Assembly (NCBI GenBank): GCA_964006375.1
Contig: OZ023267.1
Coordinates: forward strand, 82,517,906-82,581,905
Length of the DNA stretch: 64,000 nucleotides
DNA from: Tillus elongatus
Lineage: Eukaryota > Arthropoda > Insecta > Coleoptera > Cleridae
Direction: 5' to 3'
Positions 12,070 through 25,489 of this stretch are shown piece by piece. The translations under genes and the position numbers were made by a program. Position 1 is the first letter of the stretch. Each line of letters begins with the position of its first letter. A model generated the notes under the pieces. It saw only the letters and a list, made by a program, of their open reading frames with translations. It did no database searches and was not told where the DNA came from.

Positions 12070-12740
12070 ATGAATTTAGATGGTCACTCCCCCTGGACCG
12101 ATGTTACCCAAAAACAATTTGAAGCGTTCCCTTGTCAGGTGCTAACTGTATACCAAATGTGACGATATCTCAATTCGTTCGAACGTTTTTGCGCTTATTA
12201 ACAGACAGACGTATAGGTCGACAGATCGACCGACCGAGAGACAACAAAAATTTCGTTCCAGAATCAAGTTTTCTATATGTTTTGAGACTTTTTAGGCAAA
12301 AAAATCGACATTTCTGTCACCGATATTCCACCACCGCACATTCAACCCCTAATTTAATTTCAGCACAGATTACCAGATATTTCATGAAATGGAATGTTTT
12401 CGAACAAACAAACCCCAAAAAGTTGTATTATTCTAGTTTTAACAAAAAAATGTCAATTTTCACCAAATCGCCCCCCATTTGTCCGTTACCCCATGCAGTG
12501 ATTTTACCCAAAAACAATCCGAATCGTTCGTTTGTCGGGTGCTAACTGTATACCAAATTTGAAGACGATATCTCAATTCATCCTAAAGTTATCGTGATAC
12601 CAATAGACAGGCACACAGACCCACAGACAAAAAAATTCGTTCCCAAATCATGTTTTCTATATATTTTGACACTTAATGACGGTTGAGCGAAAAAAAAATT
12701 TGAAATTTTTGTCGCCGATGCCATACCTCCACACGTATTG
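12070..12740 (+). repeat. dispersed repeat family B, two tandem copies
   Basis: Both halves share 'ttacccaaaaacaat', 'gtcgggtgctaactgtatac'-like and 'acgatatctcaattc' words, then an 'agacagac' stretch and 'ttttctatat'. The second copy starts about 390 bp after the first. An inverted relative lies at 39000-39240. An open 137-codon frame at 12132 crosses the repeat and has no protein-like features. Confidence 0.65.
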
Positions 12741-12804
12741 ACGATGTGGAAGTAAAATAATTTGGCGAAAATTTTAGATAAAGAAAAATCTGCAACTGAT
12801 TGCT

Positions 12805-13265
12805 TATTACGAGGCGTGTTTTTGAAGAAGTATCGTTTTGAAGTTTGTCAGCTGCAGTCTCCATTCCGCGCATGTGCGCTGAGTATCTTCATCTATTGAC
12901 TAGCCGTATGTAAATGCGTGTTTAAAATGCATCAGACCATTAAAAACCCGCTAATTGTAAAATTGTAAAATACGCGCCGCCATTCGTTTCTTAAAGGCAA
13001 GACATGTGAAATCAGTCGAAATTGATCCCCAGATTAGTGTAGTCTATGGACGAAACGATATGGCCGATGAAAAGGTAAGAAGATGGGTTAGAACATTTGC
13101 ACAATGCACGCCTACACGCGGCTCATCGGTCCCAAGTTTCATCGCATTATATTATGGCTTGAGAACAACCTGATTACCCTCCGTATAGCCCTGATCTAAT
13201 ACCCTGCGATTATCAGTGGTTCTTGCATAATTTTTCGCAAATTTTCGTAGAAAAGGTTCACTATA
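12805..13265 (+). pseudogene. mariner transposase remnant with internal deletion
   Basis: An IS630/mariner-type terminal sequence ('cgaggcgtgtttttgaagaa') lies at about 12810. From about 13020 the frame encodes an N-terminal helix-turn-helix-like stretch with 'VYGRNDMADEKVRRWVRTFA'. Soon after comes 'PPYSPDLIPCDY', which is the region around the second catalytic Asp of mariner transposases. The roughly 200 residues normally between them are missing, and the remaining frame has stops. It is a short, dead deletion derivative. Confidence 0.7.
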
Positions 13266-14835
13266 GAAGAGGCGGCGACTTTTGAATTCTGAAAAGTTTT
13301 TTGTTTAATGAGCGCGAAGTAGACCCCCTAGAACCCAGATCCAGTGTCAGTTTTAGTTTTATCTCTTTACATATATACAGGCTGGCGCACTTCCACGGTG
13401 AAGCTAAATAGATACGTTACTATACAAGATACGAGAAATAATTGTATACGTTAATTATAGGGTGTTTTGAGCTACATCTTACAAAATAATTTTGACCATC
13501 ACAAGGTGGCCCATAGGTCGTTGGTAATACAAACTTTTTTTAATATAACACTCATATTATTGCACTTTTGCATTTTCCATCAAATTATAATACATGTTCG
13601 AAAGGAAAAAAACTCAAAGACGCAGCAAGAGCGTTATGGTAGTGAATTTTCATTAAAATGTTTTTAATAGCAAATATGTGTTTTTTTTTTCAGAAAGCAG
13701 GCATCAAATTTAATTAGCAGTATAACATATATAGTAAAAACAATGTGCCATGTTTCATCAAAATAACTATTGTTTGAAAACGTACAAAAATTTCCGAAAG
13801 TAAACTTAAAGTGTTACCGAAAAAATCCGTTTCTTGGTCAACCTTATAGGCTAATAGCAAATAGAGCTTTTCAAATATGCAGCATTTAATCAAAATTCGC
13901 TACCATAACGCACTTGCTGCGTCCAGAATTGCTTTACTTACAAACATGCATTATATTTCGCTGGAAAATGCAAAAACATAAGGCATGTTAGAGTAAAAAA
14001 AAGAATTTTTTTATCACGAACGACTTATGGGTCACCTGTGATTGTAGAAATATTTTTAAGATGTAGCTCAAGACACCCTATAATTAATGTATACAAATTT
14101 TTTTCATATCTTGTAAAATAACGGGATATAGTGAGCTTAATTGAGTTTGTACGAAAATTCGACAAAAGTTATATACCATTAAACGATACACTATATAGCT
14201 AAGACTACTGCCAAGCATCAGAGAAAGGGTCTATTTGAAATAAATTTTCTGGAAACATTTTAGTAAAATGAAGGACAATGACGGTTGAAACTAAACTTCA
14301 GGGTTTGTAAAACATTCTTTTTTAGACATTTTCTTTCCATAGCCCGTATTAGATTCAAGTTCTTTGCCTAAATGTTGCGAATTTTGACGTTTTAAATTGT
14401 CACTGACGTTTTGAAGAAAACCCCAATTTATTTTTCTTTAAATGCCCATAACTTTTTTGTCTTTTGACATACAGCGCTAAATTTTGGTAGGTAGTTTACC
14501 TATAGCGATATAAAACGATGTACCAAATTTGGTTGTCCCTAGTTTGTTATTTTTAGAGATATGAATTTTTTTCTAAATAAAACACAAAATTTTCCGGGAA
14601 AACCTCGGAGATTTTCCTGGCTAACGAACCTGTCCAAGCCACTTACAAAAGGAAGATATTCACCAAATTTTGTCAAAATCGGCCCATTATTTTTTGAGTT
14701 ATCGGTGTGTAACACACACACGCGCGCGCACACACACACACACGTGCCCACACACACACACCCGCGCACACGCGCACGCGCACGCACGCACGTGTCGGGA
14801 TCTCCTCATTAGTGATTTTTTTTTAAAGAAAATTC
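13250..14835. repeat. composite of family A copies with an inner inverted repeat
   Basis: A 'ccccctagaaccca' block lies at about 13327. Reverse and forward 'taccataacgcacttgctgc' blocks lie at about 13617-13660 and 13891-13928. The sequence 13413-13560 returns inverted at 13975-14122. The part from 13840 onward matches 59100-60165 over about 1 kb. A CA/CG-rich microsatellite at 14713-14793 stands where other copies carry (TA)n. No coding capacity. Confidence 0.7.
14713..14793. repeat. (CA)n / (CG)-mixed microsatellite
   Basis: Alternating purine-pyrimidine tract of CA and CG dinucleotides, at the microsatellite slot of a minus-oriented family A copy. The region 14835-15920 is AT-rich and shows no gene. 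Confidence 0.9.
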
Positions 14836-15924
14836 ACTAAAATTGATATCGTTCAACCTTTTCGAGTTACATATTTCAATTGTTTTGTAACTTTTAACGT
14901 TTTTGGCGTATAGGGAAAATTGTCATTGGTTTTTACTGATAGTGGAGTCCCATGAAAATGACGCATTTAGAGAGCGGTCTTCATTTATATTATTCATAAA
15001 AAAAATCGAGATGCAATACATAGGAGCTCTCAAATAGTGGCTGAATTTGAAAAGATTCAAACTGCCATAACTCAATTTTTTCACATATAGACTGTATTTT
15101 TGCTTCAGAAGTGAAGGGCATAAGCTCTATTTCTACTTTTGCATAACACTTCCTACACCTGAAGACTAGGTTTGGAAATATTTACATTTATAATCGCATA
15201 CCGTGATTAATGTAGGATCACTTTTAAATTTGTTTTTTCAGTTTTTTATTCAATTATAATAACCGATCAGAATGTATGATTATTTAGCGAATTTTTTAAG
15301 AATAATATTACAATATTTCAATTAACAAAAAAAGGTAACAAATTGTTAATTTGATATTATCTCTGTTTACATTTTTATAATATAAAACTAGTTGATACAT
15401 TGTTCTGACAAATGTCAACTGAAACTTGAAAGTGACAGACAAATAACGTTCTTATTTCTATTTCTATTTCTGACAGCTGTGACATAAAAATATTACTATT
15501 TTTCCATTTACATTTTTCTTTACTTCCACTGGTTCAAATTTCCGTGAACAGTTAAAAGAATAACTTTTTACATTTTCTTTTCATTCTATTTTAGATACAA
15601 ATTAGGTACCTATATAATTTGCATTTCATGCGATTTCGTGTAAAAAATATTTGATCAAATATTTTGTTTCCGTAGAAAACATATTTACAAGATTTTTGTG
15701 AAATATTGGTAATTGATAATAAATGTTTAATAGGTTACTGTAAAAAAAAGTTTTCCTGTTTAGAAAATTTTAGTAATAAAAATATAAACTTCGTGAACAA
15801 TACTTAAAGCCAATTTCTATAAAGAAAATGGCGATTTTTCGTGAAAGAAATTGTTTGCAAATTTCCATGCAAATATTATTTTTGGAACTCTTGTCAAAAA
15901 AATTTTTTTGTGAATAATTAGATT

Positions 15925-16180
15925 TTGGCGGGTGTGTAAATCAAGTTCGTTGGCCAAAAAAATCAGATCAGTTTGTTCGGGAACATTTTTAGTTTATTTT
16001 CGGAAATTTTTTATACTTTTTAAAACAATAAAGTTATCTATAGAATATGGTACATTGTTTCTACTAGGTATACAGGTTATACGAAATTTGATGCCATTCC
16101 TTCAAAAATACTTATTTGTCATTAACATTTTTCTGTAAATTCACTACCATAACGCACTTGCCGCACACAGACTTTTTTTA
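15925..16180 (+). repeat. family A, partial copy
   Basis: It ends in 'cactaccataacgcacttgc' at about 16140-16165. From 16180 to 17430 I see no repeat family or gene that I can name; short open frames there are not protein-like. Confidence 0.55.
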
Positions 16181-17662
16181 TATAGGTTGGTATAACCCCA
16201 TTAAGTAAGTGCTGATCAGACAGATCTATCTCCCAAATGTTTTAAAAATCATAACAAATCTACGAATGGCAACCTGCCGCAGCAATGTACTGTCTAAAAG
16301 AAATAACGAGGCAACAGAAAATAATGAAATCGCGCAAAACTCAATTTATATTTTTATCTACCTACCTATTTACTAATGCGGTATTAAGTGATTTAGATAC
16401 TTCATAAACGCATTGTTTAGAGAGGCTCACGCTGGTTATGTGATCCGTCGACTGTGACTGAATGTCGTTGAAATTCTAGAGTTTCACGTTGATTGTGTAT
16501 AATATTGTTCCAAACGAATGATCGTGGAACTGATATCCAATATCCCAACGTCTGCTGGATTTTACATGTAGAAATACTAGTTTGGTAAGTAGCGCTGTTG
16601 AGATGTCTAAAATAAGACCAGCTTAAACGTGTAGGTGGAGATATGCATGGTCGAGATCCGTTTCCGTCCGGGTTTGCTTCCTGCTATGCAGCATTCAGCA
16701 CAGCGAAGAGTAATGTAGCACGTATCAGAATATAGTACGCTTATGCTTATCCAGTACTGATATGATAAGAGAACGGTATTATTGTTTTATTAGTGTGACT
16801 CCACTCTTACCATTGTTGACTCATTGTTCTGATGAACCTCAATTTGAACAATTGCAGATGGTTGTTATGAGTAAGTCTTTTGCATGTGAAAACAAATCTT
16901 TCCTGCTAAAACACAATTTTTCTCTTAAACGTCTACATTTACTTATCTTGGCATACGAGGGCGGATCTATATGATCCGTCCCTAATCTATTTATAGGTAT
17001 GTATTATCATTCTTGTCAAAGTATGATAGTTCTAAGTCAGATTGTAGTAAATCTGCACGAGCTTATAAATAGAATAGAGCAGCAAAATAAACAGAGTTTA
17101 GCAGAGAGCAAAAAGTCTTAAGTCAATTTTATAAAGCTTTAGTGGGAAAAATTGGGCAAACTATGTTTTGATATAGCCGGGCAAACTATCTTATTAGGTA
17201 TATAGTCAAACGTTGGCATCGGGAATTCAAATGTAGTAGGACATCTTGCGAAGATGAACGTAGTGCCTTCTAAACAGTTACTACTCAAGTCCATGATCTT
17301 GTGCTGCATTGACTTCGCATTAAGATCGGGTGGATAGAAGAAGAAACATGATTCTCTTACTATACAGTATACAACATACAGTATACAACATTCAATCAAA
17401 ACAACTTGTTATGAAAAAATTGCCTAACACGCAAGAAATATTCCGTCATCTTACGTCGGCTGCGTTTTTAATTTTTGAAAGCCCCACCTAGCCCACTGTA
17501 TTTTACTCGTGACGACCTTTCTTTTGATATCCCTATCAAGGAGTCGTAAAGCAAAATATATTCCGCCATCTTATTGTGTATGTATTTTACTCATGAAGCT
17601 TTTTATTAATTTAATATCCATATTAAGTGGAGCCGTTAAGAACGACGAGACGGTGGAAAATA

Positions 17663-18599
17663 CAGGGTATTTCAGATCTATTTAGGCTCTACATATCAAA
17701 GCCCCCGTACATGCTAGAAGAAAAAGTTTCAAACCAAAATTTGTTGGTTAAAAAATATGCTTCCAATAAGACTTTACTTAGATATACAGGTGGATCCAAA
17801 GTGCACATTTTGACAAACTTAATTTCTTCAATGGAACATCCTGTATTTTATTCAATATTTGGATTTCTTATTTCATTCTTAATCAATAATATGTCAATCA
17901 TTCTTTTCTGATTTCAATGTTTTTCGAGAAAAAAAAATTGTATGTACCTTTCAATAATGATTATTTGTCAGCAATGACAGCATCACAACTATTATGCCAG
18001 TGTCATAACTGATCGTTCTAATGTTTGTGTCAAATTTTTGAAACAGTAAATTTGGAACGAAGTGGGTAGGGAACCGAGGGCCAGTAACTTAGCCCCCGAT
18101 ATCGCCTGACCTGACACCATTAGATTTTGTTATCGGGTTATGTAAAAGATGTGATCTATTTTATTTAGCCAAGAAATTTAGAAATGCATGCACTGTGGAG
18201 CTTATTAGAAGAGATAACTTTCTCTTCTAATAAGCTTCACAGTGCATGCATTTCTAAATTTCAACAGAAAATGGTCGCCAGTTTGAGCATCTTTTATAAT
18301 TTACTTTGTCATCGCAAATGCAAAATTACTTTTCAACATGAGAACAAAATGTTTGGCACATTATTGATGAAGAATGAAACAATGAATCCAAATCTTAAAT
18401 AAAATACAGGTGTTCCATTGGAAAAAATTAAGTTTATGTCAAAAAATACACTTTGGATCCACCACTGTATATCTAAGTAAAGCCTTATTGAAAGCAGCTT
18501 TTTGAACCAAAAAATTTTGTGTGAAACTTTTCTTATAGCATGTACGGAGGCTGTGATATATAGCGTCTAAATATATCTGAAACACCCTGCATGCATGTA
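17663..18599 (+). mobile_element. Tc1/mariner-superfamily remnant, copy 1
   Basis: About 937 bp with terminal inverted repeats starting 'cagggtatttcagat' and ending 'atctgaaacaccctg'. The repeats extend inward for roughly 180 bp. The interior matches copy 2 (39412-40384) and keeps decayed transposase C-terminal sequence, including the 'nrGPvt...SPDLTPLDF'-type region. An inner block has been replaced by a 40-bp-arm hairpin at 18174-18261. No functional frame. A TA duplication is not clear at the right side. Confidence 0.75.
18174..18261. repeat. near-perfect hairpin, 40 bp arms
   Basis: The arm at 18174-18213 ('atgcatgcactgtggagctt' inside) returns inverted at 18221-18261 with one mismatch and a loop of about 7 bases. 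Copy 2 of the same element has ordinary transposase sequence here, so the hairpin arose by inverted duplication within this copy. Confidence 0.9.
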
Positions 18600-19439
18600 T
18601 GTATGTATGTATATACTTTTCGATTACTTGAATTCAAAATGACGGCCAACCAAGATGTGGGAATATTTCTTTCTCAACAACCCCTTTGATATGGGTATTA
18701 AATGAAAGGGTTTCACGAGTAAAATGCAGTAGGCTAAGTAACGCTTTCATAAATTCAACATGGCAGCCGTCACGACACGATGTAATAAAGCGACGTCTCT
18801 GGTGTTGTGACGGTTCTAGGCTTCCACAAGAGGTAACGCTTTCATAAATTCAAAATGACGGCATATACATACCTTCATATTCCATGTTTGTTAATATTCT
18901 TGGCATAATTTTGAAACTAACAAGGGCAGAAAATAACTTGTAAAGTATAACATGGAATCAAGTCACAGACAGAATTTTTTGAATGTCATGATTTGAAAGA
19001 AGCCTACTAGAACAAAACTAAACTACAACAATTTCACAGGACGCGACACTAGGAAACGTGATGGAATGAAATGAATTCTAATAACTGTTTTCCTGTAAAA
19101 CGTTCGATTTGAAATAACTCCCACGGGACTTTTCACTCGCATATTTACCGCAGATTAGGAAAAAAGAAATGAAATCATTGGCGTACCTTCTCTTGTTCAA
19201 AAAGGGGAAATCACCATCGTGGTAACGCCACTGGTTGAAGTAGAAACATGACAATAATAATTGAACATGTAACTTATTAAAAGAAAAGCTTTCACAAAAT
19301 GTCATTAATAAAAACAAAAATAAAAAACTTCAACACCCTGTATTTTGGTTGTGATTTGGATATAAGTTTATTAAAAAAACTCTAAATTATTTTCAAATTT
19401 TCTATTGATTCTCAAATTTAAATCTGGACCACCCTGTAT

Positions 19440-20035
<596 letters not shown>

Positions 20036-20196
20036 TTTTTGAAAACGCTATATCTTTTGTAAGTATCAGAGTAATTGGAATGAGACTTTACATATGGCTA
20101 GATATAGCGCAAATAAACCTATGTTGTGAATTTTAAGTAATTTGGTACACAATATTTAGAGTTTTTTCCAAATTAAACTTAAAATCCCAAAGACAT

Positions 20197-20394
20197 GCGT
20201 TGAGACGGCTTAGTGGTTAAAGTCCAATGCCTGACAGACAGAGTAGTTAACTGCCGCGCGTAGATTGATTCATACAACAGGTATACACCATACATCAACG
20301 GTAACCAAACTAAATATAATATATATGCACAAAGCCATAGGTTGCAGTGCTATCGGGCGGCAAAGCTGCGGACGAGCCCTGAGGAAAAAAAAAA
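20197..20394 (+). repeat. tRNA-derived SINE-like copy
   Basis: An A-box-like 'ggcttagtggttaaag' at about 20208 and a weak B-box-like 'attgattcat' about 45 bp later give the spacing of a tRNA-type RNA polymerase III promoter. An unrelated body and an 11-base A run (20384-20394) follow. The B box is degraded, so this copy is probably inactive. No target duplication identified. Confidence 0.5.
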
Positions 20395-20812
20395 CTAAAT
20401 ATATAACAGGCATAAACATACTAACCCAACCAACAACCGTGAAATCTCAGCCGCAGTTATAGAAAATGACAGACGACATGAAATGAAAAATTTAGCCAGT
20501 GATTGTTTTTTTTTTAGGTTAATGAGAGAAAATAGGTTGTTTTTCGATTAATAATTTTAGTTTATATGAAAATCTTAGATCATTGCCGAAAACATCAAAG
20601 TTGTCTGATCATATTACTTGTCCAAGACCCTAACCTAAAATAAGTTATCTTATTAAATTAATTATTTCACACGGTAACAGTACGTATGCAATCACGACGG
20701 TTAAAAATTGTGTAAATATTGCAAATTTTAATAATAATTTCATTTTTTATTTAAAATCGAAACTTAAAAATTAATAATGAATGTATAAAGCTTGGATAAA
20801 TTAAACTGTCAA

Positions 20813-20927
20813 GCCAACGACGATAGCGCGTTGAGAAAACCGATTGTCGTACAATCACACAGGTTAAGCAACCTCTTTTCTTGGATTGGTGACCACCTGA
20901 GAGCATCGTGTACTGTTACCCCTTTTT
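20813..20927 (+). pseudogene. 5S rRNA-derived sequence
   Basis: It begins 'gccaacgacgatagcgcg', resembling the 5' end of arthropod 5S rRNA. It continues with 'aaaaccgattgtcgtacaatcac', then 'ggttaagcaac', 'cttggattggtgaccacctg' and 'gagcatcgtgtactgtt', in 5S order. A T run follows at 20923-20927, as at 5S transcription ends. It is about 108 bp against about 120 for 5S, with many substitutions. It is either a 5S pseudogene or the head of a 5S-type SINE; no SINE body is evident. Confidence 0.7.
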
Positions 20928-20944
20928 ATTTAGGTATTAACATT

Positions 20945-21553
<609 letters not shown>

Positions 21554-21716
21554 CTATGATAAAAATCTCAAACAATACTTACAGTTTGCACGAAATGTTT
21601 TTGTAAATTGTATTTCATGACAATAAATATCCAAAACCAGGCCAATACAAATCATTCATATTACACCACACTTGCCACGTGAAAACCAAAATAACAACAC
21701 ATTGTCACCAGACATA

Positions 21717-21909
21717 TGCCCAGTTCACAAAGCTCGATTAAATATTTAACGGCCGGTTAGTTAATCAGGGCTTCCGACGACCAATCACAACTTCAAAATA
21801 TTTGGTTGTCATGGCAAGCACCCGAATTATAGTCTGTGATTGGTCGTCTAAATCCCTTATTAACTAACCGACCGTTAAATATTTAATCAAGCTTTGTGAA
21901 ACTGGGCAT
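21717..21909. mobile_element. 193 bp MITE with about 70 bp terminal inverted repeats
   Basis: The ends 'tgcccagttcacaaagct' and 'agctttgtgaaactgggca' are inverted repeats extending about 70 bp, including 'attaaatatttaacgg'. It is flanked by TA at 21715-21716 and 21910-21911. The related block at 50361-50375 reads straight through ('cagacatagtcttt'), giving the empty site with one TA. A TA target fits Tc1/mariner-type mobilisation. Confidence 0.88.
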
Positions 21910-23338
21910 TAGACTTTGTTAATGTTATTTAGTACTGGATGCATGAGATATGAATAAGCTGAAAAAGAAATGTTTCATTTAAATAATTGTTGAAAATCAA
22001 TATATAACCTATTCTGGGGAACAATATTAGTAAAGAGTAATTAAGCTACATACCTAAAGGTGTATGTATAGCTTAAAGTATAAAACAGGTTAATTTTAAA
22101 CCAAAGAAATATTGTCAAACGATTTTACTTACACCATTTAAAAATAAAATGTATTGAAAAACACTGTATATTAATAGGAAGTGAAATGAACACTCCTAAA
22201 GACAACAGTTTTTTTAAAAGGACTTATGAAGCAAGATTGAACATTTAAAAGTGTTTTTAGTTACATTAAAAATCATTGTTTATGTGTAGAATAAGTTAGG
22301 TTATCAAATCTCATATCTAGAGTTAGGAATTTTCTTTCAGTGAATGTCATTTGAGTGAAGGATTTGAATTTGGCGGATATCTAAATTAGACTTACCCGTC
22401 AAAAAAAAAAGCAACGATTATTTTCGCTATACTGGTTATCGATGGATATGCAGCTTAGGACAAAAGACGAGAAGAATGAGCTGTTGAAAATAATTTCCAG
22501 GCAGCTTGCTATGACTTTGATACAAGAAGAGGAAATAAGCTCCGAGATTAGTTTTCGACTATATCCGTTTTCCGTTTTTTAAGAAGGTTATTGGTTGTTT
22601 GATGAACTCCAAAGAGAGGGCGTCATTTTCACCGTCCAGATAAATTATGAAATTTTTAGTGAATTTTTGTGCGTAACCAGTGCCCAATATGTCCAACAAG
22701 TAAACAAGCAATCCAGTAGATGTTCAGACCAGAAAATCACGACAAGAAATGAATATACGGGTAATATACAACAAATCATTACCTGTATTACCAATCATCA
22801 GACGCTAAGGTACACCAAAATTCACATAACTATTAAAAATCACAATCAAAACAAATTTCCTCTAAGTATTAATCGAGGCAACGATCCATCTGTTATTGGG
22901 AAATAAATATTATATGATAATAGCAGGTTTCATAAATATAACTGAAATTTAAACCAAATTCCCATAGTGTTTCACCAGCAAGATCATAGAGGGCGGATAG
23001 TGTATCAAACTCGAAACAGAAAAAAATATATTTTAGCCATATTGGATTAACAATCAAAACAATAAAAAAAAATCCTGTCACTCAATAAATTAAAACTTTG
23101 TTAGTAATCTTAAACATTAGAGAATCCATTAAGAAAAATTCTAGAATTTTCAAATCTATTTTTTTTTTTAAATATTTGTCACATTTTAAAATTTATTGAC
23201 GTATTTTCTTTGAGGGTATATTTATCAAATCTATAGGAATTAATAGCATATAGCACCATTTCTAAGTTAGAACCGATTAACTAAGACTGGAGTCAGAAGC
23301 TGAGCAGCCGAGGAAGTTTAATTAAAGGGCAAGTATAT

Positions 23339-23446
<108 letters not shown>

Positions 23447-23905
23447 ATTGCTATTTAACAGAGGCAAAGAGTAGGCCACCAACTTTACACATTACACAGG
23501 CACATAAAGATTCAAATAAAACTGAAAACCCACAAATCACTTATTCATTTATAAACACTTAATTACAAAATGTAACATAAAAATTTACATAAATTGTGCA
23601 TGGGGATTAAGTATAACTTGTAGGTATTATTGTCAAATCAAATTAAAATAATTTACCCATATAAATTAAACTTGAAATTAAACATATTCATTTATCCTTA
23701 ATCTAATAATATATACACAGGCTGATCTAAAACTAACTATATGCAATATAAAACGAATACAAATATTAAACAATTTATAAACCCCATTAGTAAAATCATT
23801 AGAATTTACACACAATCGTGGGGCTCTAAAAAAATCTACATACATAACATATATAACTAAAATTATTCGAAATACAAATATTAATACCCCATAGAAAAAC
23901 ATTAC

Positions 23906-24130
23906 AATTGTCGCCTAAACGTGGGGCTCGATAAAAATTCAGCCGTATAAAGCCCAGCTCGATAAAATTCAACCGTATAAAGCCCTGCTCGATAAAAATC
24001 AGCCGTGTAAAGTCCAGCTGTGTAAAACGCAGCTATAAAAACCTGTCATAAGAATAACAATTTGACACCCAAACGTAGAACCCGGAATTTCTCGCACGAT
24101 TTTAGCTAAAAACGTACAAATAAGACACAA
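23906..24130 (+). promoter_or_regulatory. PBS-like site and repeat-rich leader of a Ty3/Gypsy-like element
   Basis: 'ttgtcgcctaaacgtggggc' at about 23909 resembles the 'tggcgcccaacgtggggc' primer-binding site common in insect LTR elements. Four to five degenerate copies of 'ctcgataaaaattcagccg' / 'tataaagcc' follow, then a second 'gacacccaaacgtagaaccc' PBS-like stretch just before the gag start. Two PBS-like sequences in one leader suggest an internal duplication. Confidence 0.45.
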
Positions 24131-24132
24131 AA

Positions 24133-24615
24133 ATGCCTAAGGGAAGGAAATTAACCACGTCAACGGACAGACAGGACAGGGGTGATGCAAGGGAACATGA
24201 ACGGCAAGAAAGTATGGAAATGGATCAGGAGAGCAGAGAAGAGCAAGAGGTTAGTGAGAACGTAGAAGAACGAGCAGAACGAATGATACACGCAAGAGAA
24301 GAAACGTTAATAGAAGAACAGACACTTGACGGATGCAAGGTAGACGAAACAATTACGACTAAGCAAAAACCGGACAGTGACAGCGAAATGCTACCAAAAT
24401 TAATGCAAAGTATGAATGAAATGATGAACAAACAAGAGCAGAATATAAGTGGTCTAAAACAAGACATGAATGAAAGTAATAAAAATATGAATGAAAGCAT
24501 ACGTGGTATAAAACGAGACACAAATGAGAAAATAGATAAAATAGGAGAAAATATGGGTAGTTTAAAGAAAGATATGAATGAGAAAATAAAAAAACCAAGA
24601 GAGAATGAAGCATGA
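24133..24615 (+). CDS. gag-like N-terminal fragment of an LTR retrotransposon
   Basis: 160 residues, starting at the first ATG after the PBS-like leader. The N-terminal half is very rich in Glu, Arg and Gln. The C-terminal half is a coiled coil built from repeats of the type 'LKxDMNE / MNESxKx' (about residues 95-155). I recall such heptad-repeat starts from Gag of insect Ty3/Gypsy elements. The frame ends early, and the rest of gag (capsid, zinc knuckle) is absent or scrambled. It would be the structural particle protein if intact; here it is a remnant followed at once by degenerate protease. Confidence 0.45.
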   Translation: MPKGRKLTTSTDRQDRGDAREHERQESMEMDQESREEQEVSENVEERAERMIHAREETLIEEQTLDGCKVDETITTKQKPDSDSEMLPKLMQSMNEMMNKQEQNISGLKQDMNESNKNMNESIRGIKRDTNEKIDKIGENMGSLKKDMNEKIKKPRENEA

Positions 24616-24685
24616 AAATATAAGTGGTCTGAAAGAAGAGATAAAAAAGGAAATGAATAAAGGAATCAATAGGTTTAATTTTTAT

Positions 24686-24900
24686 AAAGGGCAAAATAAA
24701 TAATAAAGAAATAGAAATAATGTTAGATACAGGATCGGAAGCCTCTATCGTATATGAAAAAGTACTGGAAAACCTCAAAAATTGAGATATAGGAAGAATA
24801 AAAATACCAAAAATAACGTTAATCAATGCTAAAGGAAAAAATATTGGGGAAATAAATGAAACCATATCAATGGAAATAGAAATAGACCTGGGCAAGTCTT
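24686..24900 (+). pseudogene. retroviral-type aspartic protease remnant
   Basis: The frame reads 'IEIMLDTGSEASIVYEKVLENL' with the DTGS-type catalytic motif at about 24726-24740, then a TGA, then more protease-like sequence ('IPKITLINAKGKNIGE'). No RT, RNase H or integrase follows: the sequence moves directly to a purine-rich 3' region. The pol core has therefore been deleted. Confidence 0.6.
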
Positions 24901-25039
24901 AAAACTGAACCAAAAATCATTTCGAAATAAAATATTCACAAAATTCTAAATTTAAAACAAATGATAATGGGAACAGACGAAATGGAAATACCATAAACAG
25001 CTGTGAAATAAAAGAAAAGGAGAATAAGGGTTTTAATTT

Positions 25040-25270
25040 AAATTAAATTTGAAAAAGGGAGGCAATTTAATTTTGAAAACCATGGCCGGAGGCAAGCAGA
25101 TGGATAAGATCAAAGGGGCAGTGCCAATATAATATTAAAAAGAACAGAAATGTAAGGATTTTGAGTTAAAATGAACAATTTCGAGAGAAAGAGGCAATTT
25201 AATTATGAAAATCAAGGGCCGGAAGGCAAAAGCAAAGAATAAGATCAAAGAAAGAGGGCTGTAGCAAGAA
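25040..25270 (+). repeat. direct duplication with polypurine-like tracts
   Basis: 'gaggcaatttaattttgaaaa' near 25055 and 'gaggcaatttaattatgaaaa' near 25189 begin two copies about 130 bp apart. Both continue into '(g)gccgg-aggcaa' and 'taagatcaaag'. Each is preceded by a purine run, as expected for the 3' end of an LTR element. To 25383 the sequence is A/G-rich without a gene. Confidence 0.55.
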
Positions 25271-25380
25271 AGAAGAGTAACGTATAAGAAAAACTCGAGG
25301 CATATGATAAGAAAATCGGAGTATATGACAATGACAATGAACGCAGATATAGAAAATATAAGAAAATGAAAATTTTGAAG

Positions 25381-25489
<109 letters not shown>

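Larger units (their letters stand above)
17430..18870. repeat. dispersed repeat family C split by a mariner-like insertion
   Basis: The flanks of the mariner-like element, 17430-17650 and 18615-18870, share words such as 'ccgccatctta' / 'aaatgacgg', 'ttactcgtga' / 'tcacgagtaaaatgcagtag' and 'gatatccctat', in inverted relation. They look like parts of one older inverted repeat into which the element at 17663-18599 inserted. Confidence 0.45.

Noticed and set aside
12132..12545. 137-codon frame at 12.1-12.5 kb as a gene
   Set aside because: It crosses two copies of repeat family B and has no protein-like composition or splice context.
20813..20927. Functional 5S rRNA gene
   Set aside because: Too many substitutions and about 12 bases short. 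There is no tandem arrangement in the window.
24225..24895. Hydrophobic minus-strand frames opposite the gag fragment
   Set aside because: They are shadows of A/G-rich coding DNA, and the sense strand has the coherent coiled-coil and protease signal.
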